DNA of 32,029 nucleotides from Hyphomicrobiales bacterium (GTDB lineage: Bacteria > Pseudomonadota > Alphaproteobacteria > Rhizobiales > Beijerinckiaceae), in the NCBI GenBank assembly GCA_019237205.1, contig JAFAHO010000321.1, positions 1 to 32,029 of the forward strand. The letters run 5' to 3'. The translations under genes and the position numbers were made by a program. The notes under the pieces are model-generated. The model ran no database searches and was not told the origin of the DNA. It saw nothing but the letters and a program-made list of their open reading frames with translations. Shown here piece by piece: positions 9,872-20,162 of this stretch. Position 1 is the stretch's first letter. Every line of letters begins with the position of its first letter.

Positions 9872-11059
9872 TCACCCAACCTCTCCCCGCAAGCGGGGAG
9901 AGGGGGCCGCGCGCTGCGGCGGATCGTCGCGCCCGGACGCGCCGCGCGCGGCAGCGGCGCGTGACGCCTCCCCCGGCGCCCTTCCGTCAGCCAACGGCAG
10001 ATGCCGCTGCGCCATGACGGCGCCGTCGCGCAGCGCTGCAACGATCATCGTCGCGGCGTTCCGATCGAGCGCGTTGTTGAGACGGGCGAGCGCGCGAATG
10101 CGCTGATAGTTGGCGCCCGCCGCCAGATCGTTCGAGATCAGCACCCGCACCAGGACTTCGTTGGACGCGCCGAGCGCGGCGAGCGCAACCGCCAGCGGCT
10201 CACCGGAAACGTCGTCGACAATCCGCTGAGCGAGATCGGGGCCGCAATCGAGCGCCCCGGCGAGCGTGACGACGAACCGCTCCGGCTGCCGTGCGACGGC
10301 CGCCACCTCGAGTTCGTCGAGCGTCGCTGACGGCGTCGAGACAACGAACCCGGGCGGGCGGCCGAGCTGCAGGCGCTGCGCCGCGAGAAGAATCTCGACC
10401 CGCTGATCGGGCCGCGCGATGAAAAAGAGAAGCGCATATTCCGCCCGGACCGGCCGGCGCTCGAGAAGCGCTTTCGCAAGCCGAAGATCGGCCCGCTCCT
10501 CCCCCAGGCTTCGCGCCCGTTTGAGGAGACGGATAAGCGCTGCCCTTTCGAGCTCAGCGAAAGCATTGCGCGCGAGCGCGATCAGCACGTCGACATCGTC
10601 GTGAAATGTGATGAGGTTCGCAAGCCCGGGGCTGAGCGGCTTGCGCTTCGCGACCGCGGTCGCCTGGCGCGCCCCTCGCGCGATCGCCTCTTTGAGCTCC
10701 CGCTCGGAGTAAGCGACCGCGTGCCCGAGCACGAAGTCCGAGACCTCCGGGTCCATCGCTTCGAGCTTCACCAAGAGGCGGAGCGGCGTTCTCGCGCAAG
10801 ACGCCAGCTTGCCGGCGATCTCGATGCGCGTCGCCGGGTCCGCAGCCTCGAGCTGCGCTGCCATCACCTCGGCGAAGGTCTCGATGGCTTGAGGATCGTC
10901 GGGCTCCACGGCGACGAAATGGTCGCTCGCCACCCGAAGCCAGATCCTGCGATCCCTGGCGCTTTTGCTCGCGGCCAACGAGGTGAGGAACGGAAAGTCT
11001 TGAAGCGTGAGATCGCGCAAGAACGGGACCAGGAAAGGGACTTGGCGGGCGAGAAGCAC
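9872..11059 (-). CDS. DUF2336 domain-containing protein
   Basis: 395 aa from GTG 11059. Helical, HEAT-like sequence throughout, with typical DUF2336 segments: SARDRRIWLRVASDHFVA near 33-50, ADPATRIEIAGKLASC near 73-88, and EVSDFVLGHAVAYSE near 104-118. The central part resembles other alphaproteobacterial DUF2336 proteins; the family function is unknown. The last 10 or so codons (APSPRLRGEVG) are encoded by a palindromic intergenic-type repeat (9880-9903), so the native stop was probably displaced by the repeat. Divergent from a small gene at 11239. Start not certain: no strong ribosome site precedes the GTG. Confidence 0.82.
   Translation of the reverse strand: MLLARQVPFLVPFLRDLTLQDFPFLTSLAASKSARDRRIWLRVASDHFVAVEPDDPQAIETFAEVMAAQLEAADPATRIEIAGKLASCARTPLRLLVKLEAMDPEVSDFVLGHAVAYSERELKEAIARGARQATAVAKRKPLSPGLANLITFHDDVDVLIALARNAFAELERAALIRLLKRARSLGEERADLRLAKALLERRPVRAEYALLFFIARPDQRVEILLAAQRLQLGRPPGFVVSTPSATLDELEVAAVARQPERFVVTLAGALDCGPDLAQRIVDDVSGEPLAVALAALGASNEVLVRVLISNDLAAGANYQRIRALARLNNALDRNAATMIVAALRDGAVMAQRHLPLADGRAPGEASRAAAARGASGRDDPPQRAAPSPRLRGEVG
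9880..9903. repeat. REP-like palindrome
   Basis: Perfect 11-bp stem with an AA loop: CCTCTCCCCGC, AA, GCGGGGAGAGG, preceded by CCCCTCACCCAA. This is the form of a dispersed repeat common between genes in many alphaproteobacteria. It lies inside the last codons of the DUF2336 gene and may also end transcription of the two convergent genes. Confidence 0.75.
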
Positions 11060-11238
11060 TCATGGGGTTAGCTCAGTCTCATTGAGGGAGTGTTAACCCT
11101 TGGCCCGCGATATACGGCTGCATTGGGGCGATGGCTTCGGGTCAAAAGCAGGGCGCGGGCTCCAGGGGCGGCTCGTTGAACCTGAAGCGATGGCCCCCGG
11201 AGCATCGCGCTGTTCGGTTGCGAGGGGGCGGTTCGGTT

Positions 11239-11445
11239 ATGGGCGATCTCATCGCCTTTCGGTCACAAAGACCTTCTGGCATAGCCAGGCCTTCGGGAGC
11301 CGGCGCCGAGATCCTTTTCTTCACCGGCGTCCGCTACCAGCGCGCGACAGAAGACCCGCCTTCGTCGATCGCGCCGCCGCGCGAGCCGCAACAGGGCGGC
11401 AAAGGCGGCGGCGCCGGCCGAGCCAAGCGGCGGCGACGGCATTGA
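11239..11445 (+). CDS. small basic conserved hypothetical protein (68 aa)
   Basis: Starts at ATG 11239, with GAGGGGG 10 nt upstream. The N-terminal [12 protein letters not shown] and the core [14 protein letters not shown] match what I recall of short uncharacterised proteins in Hyphomicrobiales; the C-terminal third is Gly/Ala/Arg-rich and ends in RAKRRRRH, a likely nucleic-acid-binding tail. An in-frame start at 11131 exists, but the extension does not look conserved. Divergent from the DUF2336 gene, with the 179-nt gap holding promoters for both. Function unknown. Confidence 0.6.
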   Translation: MGDLIAFRSQRPSGIARPSGAGAEILFFTGVRYQRATEDPPSSIAPPREPQQGGKGGGAGRAKRRRRH

Positions 11446-11943
11446 GCCGGCTTCTCCGACGAAAACCGGACATTCGCTAGCAAGCTCGCCTGAAAAGGCG
11501 GCCCGGACGGAAATGCCGAAATCCGGGCCGCCAATGGCGGTCAGCCCCAACACCGACTCAACACGGTGTCAGCCCCTTTTTCCGGCTGGCGCCGTCAATA
11601 GTACGCCGCGCCCCCCGGTTCAGTTGCAAGCAAACTTCGAGTTGGTCGGGAAACGCGGTAAATGTGGCGCAAACGCGATAAGCTGGATTGCCCGCGCCGG
11701 GGCTACGAAACGATCGTTGCCTGGACCATCTGTTGCGACGCGGCACACGCGAAGATCTATCGCCAGAGCGCAAGCCTTTGGCCGCCGCGACGTAAAGCGC
11801 AAGCTCCTTAGTCGACCGGGGTCAGCTGGCACAGGCGAATCATTTCGCCGCGGGCGAACGTCCGATGCGTGTCGACATGGGACGACAGCTTGTCGCCGTC
11901 GCCGCTCGCTTCGACGTTCGCGACGCGCAGGACGAAATCCGCC
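11446..11943. other. gene-poor stretch with stem-loops
   Basis: About 500 nt without a convincing plus-strand gene. It contains an 11-bp GC-rich inverted repeat (GGCGGCCCGGA at 11497-11507 and TCCGGGCCGCC at 11522-11532) and a smaller hairpin (ACACCG/CGGTGT, 11550-11569) followed by CAGCCCC and five T. Together these could end transcription of the 68-aa gene. The rightmost part overlaps a possible minus-strand ORF listed separately. Confidence 0.4.
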
Positions 11944-11996
11944 TTGCCATCGACTCGCCCTTCCGCTATTGGCGGCGGCGGGACACCTCTCCCCAA
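11808..11996 (-). CDS. possible small ORF or gene remnant antisense to the serC promoter
   Basis: Reads [18 protein letters not shown], then [18 protein letters not shown], ending LTPVD. Amino-acid composition and GC-rich third positions look coding, more so than the other frames here. The only start is a TTG at 11996 with no ribosome site, and that start lies inside the serC leader RNA. It could be the 3' end of a decayed gene. I do not recognise the family. Confidence 0.3.
   Translation of the reverse strand: MGRGVPPPPIAEGRVDGKADFVLRVANVEASGDGDKLSSHVDTHRTFARGEMIRLCQLTPVD
11944..11971 (+). promoter_or_regulatory. putative serC promoter
   Basis: TTGCCA (11944-11949) and CTATTG (11966-11971) are 16 nt apart, an acceptable alphaproteobacterial sigma-70 promoter. 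The predicted start near 11977-11979 would place the serC leader structure at the very 5' end of the transcript. Confidence 0.45.
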
Positions 11997-12028
11997 CGAG
12001 AGGCGCCCATCTGAGAGGATGGCACAAC
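11975..12028 (+). ncRNA. serC leader RNA motif
   Basis: Matches the alphaproteobacterial serC motif (a conserved 5'-UTR element before serC): GGGACA, hairpin 1 (CCTCTC 11986-11991, loop CCCAAC, GAGAGG 11998-12003), CGC linker, and hairpin 2 (CCATC 12007-12011, loop TGAGAG, GATGG 12018-12022), then ATG 7 nt later. Hairpin 2 carries the only good ribosome site (GAGAGGA), so its folding would control access to the serC start. Ligand or trigger unknown to me. Confidence 0.75.
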
Positions 12029-13201
12029 ATGACGATGACGACGCCCGCCGTTCGGCCTGCGAACGCGTGTTTTTCTTCCGGCCCCTGCGCCAAGCGCCCC
12101 GGCTGGACCCCCACAGTCCTTCATCACGCGGCGCTCGGACGTTCGCATCGCGCGAAAATCGGCAAAGCCAAGCTCAAGCTCGCGATCGATCTCACTCGCG
12201 AAGTGCTCGGCGTTCCGGGCGACTACCGCATCGGCATCACGCCGGCGTCCGACACCGGGGCGGTCGAAATGGCGCTCTGGTCGCTGCTTGGGGCGCGCGG
12301 CGTCGATGTGCTCGCCTGGGAAAGTTTTGGCGAAGGCTGGGTCACCGACGTCGTCAAGGAGCTCAAGCTCAAGGACGCGCGCACGCTGAAGGCGCCCTAT
12401 GGCGAGTTGCCGGATCTCGCTGAGGTCGACTTCGACCGCGACGTCGTCTTCACCTGGAACGGCACGACGTCGGGCGTTCGCGTTCCCGACGCCAACTGGA
12501 TCCCGTCCGACCGTAAGGGCCTCACGATCTGCGACGCGACCTCCGCCGCCTTCGCACAAGCCCTCGACTGGCCGAAGCTCGATGTCGCCACCTTCTCCTG
12601 GCAGAAGGCGCTTGGCGGCGAGGCGGCGCACGGGGTGATCGTTTTGAGCCCCCGGGCGGCGGAGCGGCTTCAAACCTATACGCCTGCTTGGCCTATGCCG
12701 AAGATCTTCCGCCTCGCCAAAGGCGGCAAGCTGACCGAGGGCGTTTTCGAGGGCGAGACGATCAACACGCCCTCGATGCTGTGCGTCGAGGACTATATCG
12801 ACGCCCTCAATTGGGCGAAGTCGCTCGGCGGCGTGAAAGCGCTCATCGGCCGCGCCGACGCCAACGCCGCGGCGATCGCAGACTGGGTCGAGCGCACCTC
12901 CTGGATCGATTTCCTCGCGCGCGTTCCGGAGACCCGCTCGAACACCAGCGTTTGCCTCAAGGTGGTCGATCCCGCCGTCGCCGCGCTTCCGGCCGACGGG
13001 CAGGCGGCCTTCGCCAGGGCGATCGCGGCCGCGCTCGAGAAGGAGAAGGTCGCTTTCGACATCGGCTCCTATCGCGACGCGCCGCCGGGCTTGCGCATCT
13101 GGTGCGGCGCGACGGTCGAAGCCGACGACGTCGAAGCGCTGACCCGCTGGCTCGATTACGCCTTCGCTCTCGAGAAGGGCAGGCTCGCCAAGGCGGCATA
13201 G
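12029..13201 (+). CDS. serC: phosphoserine aminotransferase
   Basis: PLP enzyme converting 3-phosphohydroxypyruvate and glutamate to phosphoserine and 2-oxoglutarate, second step of serine synthesis. 390 aa from ATG 12029, just after the leader RNA; the much longer upstream open frame is not coding-like. Belongs to the alphaproteobacterial/archaeal-type class of SerC: N-terminal [32 protein letters not shown] (69-84), [22 protein letters not shown], and [13 protein letters not shown] (190-202) with the PLP lysine at Lys193. Also acts in the vitamin B6 route in many bacteria. Followed on the same strand by serA after a 281-nt gap filled by an inverted repeat. Confidence 0.95.
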   Translation: MTMTTPAVRPANACFSSGPCAKRPGWTPTVLHHAALGRSHRAKIGKAKLKLAIDLTREVLGVPGDYRIGITPASDTGAVEMALWSLLGARGVDVLAWESFGEGWVTDVVKELKLKDARTLKAPYGELPDLAEVDFDRDVVFTWNGTTSGVRVPDANWIPSDRKGLTICDATSAAFAQALDWPKLDVATFSWQKALGGEAAHGVIVLSPRAAERLQTYTPAWPMPKIFRLAKGGKLTEGVFEGETINTPSMLCVEDYIDALNWAKSLGGVKALIGRADANAAAIADWVERTSWIDFLARVPETRSNTSVCLKVVDPAVAALPADGQAAFARAIAAALEKEKVAFDIGSYRDAPPGLRIWCGATVEADDVEALTRWLDYAFALEKGRLAKAA

Positions 13202-13240
13202 GCGATGCCGAGCGTGAATGACCGCAACAGCCGCCGCACT

Positions 13241-13395
13241 CCCTTCTCCCTCGGGGAGAAGGTGGCGGGCGAAGCCCGACGGATGAGGGCTTCAGCCGCC
13301 AGCCGCGGTGATTTGGCCGCCGCCTCGCATGCAAACGGTAGGGCCCTCATCCGGCCGCCCTCGCGGGCGTCCACCTTCTCCCGGAGGGAGAAGGG
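13241..13395. repeat. 155-bp imperfect inverted repeat between serC and serA
   Basis: Left arm from 13241 (CCCTTCTCCCTCGGGGAG, then AAGGTGGCGGGCGAAGCCC, GGATGAGGGC to 13290). The right arm, from about 13340 to 13395, is close to its reverse complement (GGGCCCTCATCCGG, CCACCTTCTCCC, GGAGGGAGAAGGG). The unit looks like a dispersed alphaproteobacterial intergenic repeat present as a head-to-head pair. It would fold into a long hairpin in the serC-serA transcript. Confidence 0.8.
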
Positions 13396-13482
13396 ATCGC
13401 ATCGCTTCGCCGCTGCTGACACCGCCGACATCTTTCCATTCCATGCGGCTCGCTAGAGCCGCGACTTTGCAGGGTTTCCCCC

Positions 13483-15063
13483 ATGACTCCTCGCGTTCTC
13501 ATTTCCGACAAGCTTTCTCCGGCCGCCGTCGCCATCTTCAAGGAGCGCGGGGTGGAGGTCGACGTCAAACCCGGGCTCGACAAGGACGAGCTCGCCAGAA
13601 TCATCGGCGAGTATGACGGCCTTGCGATCCGCTCCGCCACCAAGGTCACCGCCAAGCTGCTCGAACAGGCGAAGAAATTGAAGGTCGTCGGCCGCGCCGG
13701 CATCGGCGTCGACAACGTCGACATTCCGGCCGCGACCGGGCGCGGCATCATCGTGATGAATACCCCGTTCGGCAATTCGATCACGACGGCGGAGCATGCA
13801 ATCGCGCTCATGTTCGCGCTCGCTCGGCAGATTCCCGCCGCCGACGCCTCGACCCAGGCGGGCAAGTGGGAGAAGAACCGCTTCATGGGTGTCGAGCTCA
13901 CCGGCAAGACGCTCGGTGTGATCGGCTGCGGCAACATCGGCTCGATCGCCGCCGCGCGCGGGATCGGCCTCAAGATGAGGGTCGTCGCCTACGATCCCTT
14001 CCTCAGCGCCGAACGCGCGGGCGAGATCGGCGTCGAGAAAGTCGAGCTGAATGATCTCCTGGCTCGCGCCGACTTCATCACGCTGCACACGCCGCTGACG
14101 GCCCAGACCAAGAATATCCTGTCGGCGGAAAATCTCGCCAGGACCAAGAAGGGGGTGCGCATCGTCAATTGCGCGCGCGGCGGCCTCGTCGACGAAGCGG
14201 CGTTGCGCGCGGCGCTCGACGGCGGCCATGTCGCAGGCGCGGCCTTCGATGTCTTCGTCGAGGAGCCGGCTGCCGCCAATCCGCTCTTCGGCCATTCCAA
14301 TTTCATCGCGACCCCGCACCTCGGGGCGTCGACCAGCGAAGCCCAGGAGAATGTCGCGCTCCAGGTCGCTGAACAGATGTCGGACTATCTGATCCGCGGC
14401 GCGATCACCAACGCGGTGAACTTCCCCTCGATCACCGCGGAGGAAGCGCCGAAGCTGAAGCCCTTCATCGCGCTCGCGGAAGGACTGGGCTCCTTCGCCG
14501 GCCAGCTGACCCAGGCGCCGATCGACAAAGTCACGATCACCTACGAAGGCGCGGTCGCGGACCTCAAGATCAAGGCGCTGACGTCGGCGGCGATCGCGGG
14601 CCTGCTGCGGCCTTCGCTTGTCGACGTCAATGTCGTCTCAGCGCCGTCGCTTGCGGCCCATCGCGGCATCGTCATTGAGGAAATGACGCGCGCGGCGGAA
14701 GGCGACTACGAGAGCTTCATCACGCTCAGCGTTGCGACCGCCGACCAAACCCGCTCGATCGGCGGAACGGTCTTCCATGACGGCAAGCCGCGGATCCTGG
14801 CGATCAAGGGGATCAAGGTCGACGCCGAGTTCACCCCGTCGATGATCTACGTCACCAACGACGACAAGCCTGGCTTCATCGGCCGGTTCGCGAGCGTCTT
14901 AGGCGACGCGGGCGTCAATATCGCGACGTTCGCCCTCGGACGGGACGAGCCAGGCGGATCGGCGATCGCGCTGGTGTCGATCGACGGCGAAGCGCCGCCC
15001 CAGGTGTTGGACAAGGTCGGCAAACTCAAGGGCGTGCGGCAGGCGACTGCGTTGCATTTCTGA
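13483..15063 (+). CDS. serA: D-3-phosphoglycerate dehydrogenase
   Basis: NAD-dependent first enzyme of serine synthesis, oxidising 3-phosphoglycerate. 526 aa, the long form. Nucleotide fold GVIGCGNIGS (145-154); active-site Arg in NCARGGLVDE (Arg232), Glu in VEEP (Glu261) and His in ATPHLGAST (His279). An intervening domain (about 310-450) and a C-terminal ACT domain (about 450-526, from MIYVTNDDKPGFIG) give the usual layout for serine feedback regulation. A weak ribosome site precedes ATG 13483. Likely in one operon with serC and under its leader RNA, unless the inverted repeat between them ends transcription. Confidence 0.97.
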   Translation: MTPRVLISDKLSPAAVAIFKERGVEVDVKPGLDKDELARIIGEYDGLAIRSATKVTAKLLEQAKKLKVVGRAGIGVDNVDIPAATGRGIIVMNTPFGNSITTAEHAIALMFALARQIPAADASTQAGKWEKNRFMGVELTGKTLGVIGCGNIGSIAAARGIGLKMRVVAYDPFLSAERAGEIGVEKVELNDLLARADFITLHTPLTAQTKNILSAENLARTKKGVRIVNCARGGLVDEAALRAALDGGHVAGAAFDVFVEEPAAANPLFGHSNFIATPHLGASTSEAQENVALQVAEQMSDYLIRGAITNAVNFPSITAEEAPKLKPFIALAEGLGSFAGQLTQAPIDKVTITYEGAVADLKIKALTSAAIAGLLRPSLVDVNVVSAPSLAAHRGIVIEEMTRAAEGDYESFITLSVATADQTRSIGGTVFHDGKPRILAIKGIKVDAEFTPSMIYVTNDDKPGFIGRFASVLGDAGVNIATFALGRDEPGGSAIALVSIDGEAPPQVLDKVGKLKGVRQATALHF

Positions 15064-15229
15064 CTTTGGCTGAAGGCCGCGTGCAGGCCTCGGGCCTAGC
15101 AGGCGGATTTCGGAAAAGTCGACATTTTCTTGCCAAAAAGACCGACCTGTGGTTTGCTGTTCACAGGAGCGACCGCGGCCCCGGTGTCATAGACGAGTGT
15201 AACATGTTTATTCTGGAGGGACAGGTGCG
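15064..15229. other. intergenic region after serA with a short dyad
   Basis: No gene seen. Contains the perfect inverted repeat CCTGTG (15146-15151), 10-nt spacer, CACAGG (15162-15167), which could be an operator or weak hairpin. The stretch around 15195-15215 is AT-rich for this genome and could hold a promoter. Confidence 0.3.
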
Positions 15230-15400
15230 ATGGTGCGATGGAAGAGTCATCGCAAACCTTTGAAATCGCTTGAAACGGCGATGAGAAAATACCGCCGCGG
15301 CGCCGGCTCTGGTCTCGGTGTCATCCCTGCGAATGCGTTTGGAATGGCAGCGATTGAGCGTTCGGGAGAGAGTATCGGAAAATGGCGCCTAAGCCTTTGA
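15230..15400 (+). CDS. possible small basic protein (56 aa)
   Basis: Begins at ATG 15230, 9 nt after a strong GGAGGG (15215-15220), and runs to TGA 15398-15400. The product begins [20 protein letters not shown] and ends IGKWRLSL; highly basic N-terminal half, no signal peptide. Its frame is less GC-rich than neighbouring genes. The ribosome site is the main support; no family recognised. The stop lies 40 nt before the Trm112-family start, so it could also act as a leader peptide. Confidence 0.35.
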   Translation: MVRWKSHRKPLKSLETAMRKYRRGAGSGLGVIPANAFGMAAIERSGESIGKWRLSL

Positions 15401-15440
15401 TATGTCATTAGACGCGATACTTGTTGCGACGAAGCTGATG

Positions 15441-15662
15441 ATGACCGATGAGCCGATAGATCCGGCGCCGCCCACCAACTCGCCCGTGCGGAAGACCGAC
15501 CCTCGACTGCTCGAGCTTCTCGTCTGCCCGGTGACCCGGGCGGAGCTCATCTACGACGCCGAGCGGCAGGAGCTGATCTCGAGGCCGGCGAAGCTCGCCT
15601 ATCCGATCCGCGATGGCGTGCCGATCATGCTGCCGGAGGAGGCGCGGAAGCTCGAGGACTAG
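15441..15662 (+). CDS. Trm112 / UPF0434 family protein
   Basis: Small one-domain protein; 73 aa if started at ATG 15441, 86 aa from the upstream in-frame ATG 15402. I prefer 15441 (or the adjacent 15438) because a partial GAAG site lies 6 nt before it and the family usually begins 10-20 residues before [12 protein letters not shown]. Core features are [11 protein letters not shown], then [20 protein letters not shown] and EEARKL. Only the first zinc-type Cys remains, as in many bacterial members. In eukaryotes and archaea Trm112 activates methyltransferases; the bacterial role is not settled. Start uncertain. Confidence 0.88.
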   Translation: MTDEPIDPAPPTNSPVRKTDPRLLELLVCPVTRAELIYDAERQELISRPAKLAYPIRDGVPIMLPEEARKLED

Positions 15663-15812
15663 AGCTTCGCCGCCATCGGTTGACGAGGGCCTTGACCCGC
15701 TCGCGGCCCTGGCAGGGCCCGAGGCGCTCGATCTCCGACGTCGAACAGGCGTCGACAACTGCGGCGCGGCAAAGCCGGGGCGAGTTCACAGCGCCAATTT
15801 GCCGGCCGGGGG

Positions 15813-16232
15813 TTAAATTTGTGCTTTCGCCGTCTTCGCGGCCACCGGTCTCGGCCGGCCCGCCTCGTCGATCGCGACGAAGGTGAAGGTGGCGTCGGTC
15901 ACCTTCTCGCGATGGTGGATGCGAAAGCGGCGCGCCCAGGCTTCAACGTGGATCCTGATCGACGTGCGCCCGACGTGGTCGACCGCGGTATAGACGCAAA
16001 GCACGTCGCCGACCTTCACTGGCCGGATGAACGTCATCGCTTCGATGGCGATGGTGACCACGCGCCCCCGCGCCCTTTCAGCCGCTGCGATGCCGCCGGC
16101 CTGATCCATCTGGCTCAACACCCAGCCGCCGAATATGTCGCCATTCGCGTTGGTGTCGCGCGGCATGGCGATAAGCCGCACCGTCAGCTCCCCTCGCGGC
16201 TCCTCGTCAGTCGGGTGCGATGACGCGCTCAT
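15813..16232 (-). CDS. acyl-CoA thioesterase, YciA-like hotdog protein
   Basis: 139 aa from the ATG at 16232 ([16 protein letters not shown]); the longer open frame upstream is the prmC 3' end in another frame. Hotdog-fold signature: AMPRDTNANGDIFGGWVLSQ with the conserved Asn-Gly-Asp-Ile-Phe-Gly-Gly-Trp core, MDQAGGIAA, then TFIRPVKVGDVLCVY and VTDATFTFVAID. Hydrolyses acyl-CoA thioesters; in this family short and medium acyl-CoAs are typical. Overlaps the end of prmC by 26 nt, so the two are probably translated from one mRNA. Confidence 0.92.
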   Translation of the reverse strand: MSASSHPTDEEPRGELTVRLIAMPRDTNANGDIFGGWVLSQMDQAGGIAAAERARGRVVTIAIEAMTFIRPVKVGDVLCVYTAVDHVGRTSIRIHVEAWARRFRIHHREKVTDATFTFVAIDEAGRPRPVAAKTAKAQI

Positions 16233-17141
16233 GACGATTGTCCCGTTCGTGGTTCCGTTGGCCCAACGCTGTCCGCAGCGACCGAGCGGCGACGACGCGC
16301 TCGCGGCCGGCGAGGTCGCGATGGGTCGAGCGCTCGAGAAAGCCCGCCTTCGCCGCAATTGCAAGCACCGCGCCCGCCTGTCCTGCGTCAATTTCGACGA
16401 GCAGCCAGCCGTCCGGCGCGAGCAGCCTCGCAGCTTGAGGAAAAATGGCCCTGTAAGCGTCGAGGCCATCGATCCCGCCGTCGAGCGCGAGGCGCGGATC
16501 GAAATGCCTTACCTCGCGTGCAAGGCTGTCGACCTCGCTGGTCCGAACATAGGGGGGGTTCGAGACGATGAGATCGAACGGACCGACGACGCCGTCGGTC
16601 CACGAGCCCACTCGAATTTCGGCCCGCCCGTCAAGGTCGCAAGCCAGCGTGTTGCGACGGGCGACCTCGGCCGCCGCGGCGGAGATATCGACGCCGAGAC
16701 CGCGCGCATTGAGGAATTCGCGCAGCAGCGCGCAGAGCAGCGCTCCGGACCCGACCCCGAGATCGAGGACGCAGAGCCTTTCCTGGCGTCTCCCCGCGAA
16801 TAGCGCGACCGCGGCCTCGACGATCGTCTCCGTTTCCGGACGAGGGTCGAGCACGTCCGGCGAAATCGAGAGCGCAAGGCCCCAGAACTCGCGCCTGCCG
16901 ACAATTTTCGACAGAGGCTCCCCGGAGAGCCGCCTCACCGCGTACTCCTCGAGCCGCGCCGCCGCGCCGCCGAGGAGCGAGTCGGGCTCCGCGATAAGGG
17001 CGGCTTGCGGAAGGTTTGCGGCTGCGCAAAGCGTCAGTCGCGCCTCGCGGCTCGGATCGTCCAGTTCGGAGCGCCGAAACCGTTCGACGAGAAGTTTGAG
17101 CGCTTCCGCGCGAGACGTTCCCGCGCCGAAGCGGGTTTCGC

Positions 17142-17145
<4 letters not shown>
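16207..17145 (-). CDS. prmC: peptide chain release factor N5-glutamine methyltransferase
   Basis: Methylates the Gln of the GGQ motif in RF1 and RF2 using SAM. 312 aa if begun at TTG 17145, which overlaps the secA TGA by two bases and gives MSETRFGAG; the start is not firm. N-terminal helical domain (about 10-85), then [23 protein letters not shown] (84-106, with Asp where most members have Ile-Pro), the SAM loop LDLGVGSG (127-134), GVDIS, and the catalytic NPPY at 196-199. The release-factor gene prfA, often next door, is not in this window; prmC instead follows secA. Confidence 0.93.
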
Positions 17146-19955
<2,810 letters not shown>

Positions 19956-20096
19956 TTTCGACCTTTCCAATGCCGTCGCCGGCGGTTTCGCTCCGCTCTT
20001 TAGGAGCCCTGGCTTGCTGGTTACGACGGCCACAACAAAAAGCGCGAAAAGAGCCCCAAACGCCCGTTTTCGCGCCGCTGAAATGGGTTGCCGCAG

Positions 20097-20125
20097 GAGA
20101 TAGGAGCCGAGCCTTCCCTTGTCAA
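20097..20125 (-). promoter_or_regulatory. sigma-70-type promoter for secA
   Basis: On the minus strand, TTGACA (20125-20120), a 17-nt spacer and TATCTC (20102-20097). Near-consensus and correctly spaced; the start point would be near 20090, giving a leader of about 135 nt before secA. This is the best promoter by eye in the window. Confidence 0.7.
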
Positions 20126-20162
20126 TGACGGAGGGCCGGCCGCGCGAGACAGCGAGACGCGG

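Noticed and set aside
11091-11105. TTAACC near the DUF2336/68-aa divergent promoters as a CtrA site
   Set aside because: Only a half-site; the second TTAA at the right spacing is absent.
11513-12028. N-terminal extension of serC
   Set aside because: The extension covers the promoter and leader RNA and has Arg/Ser-rich, non-coding composition; SerC begins properly at 12029.
13241-13395. CRISPR-like or mobile element between serC and serA
   Set aside because: Only two arms in inverted orientation, no regular spacers, no transposase; fits a dispersed intergenic repeat.
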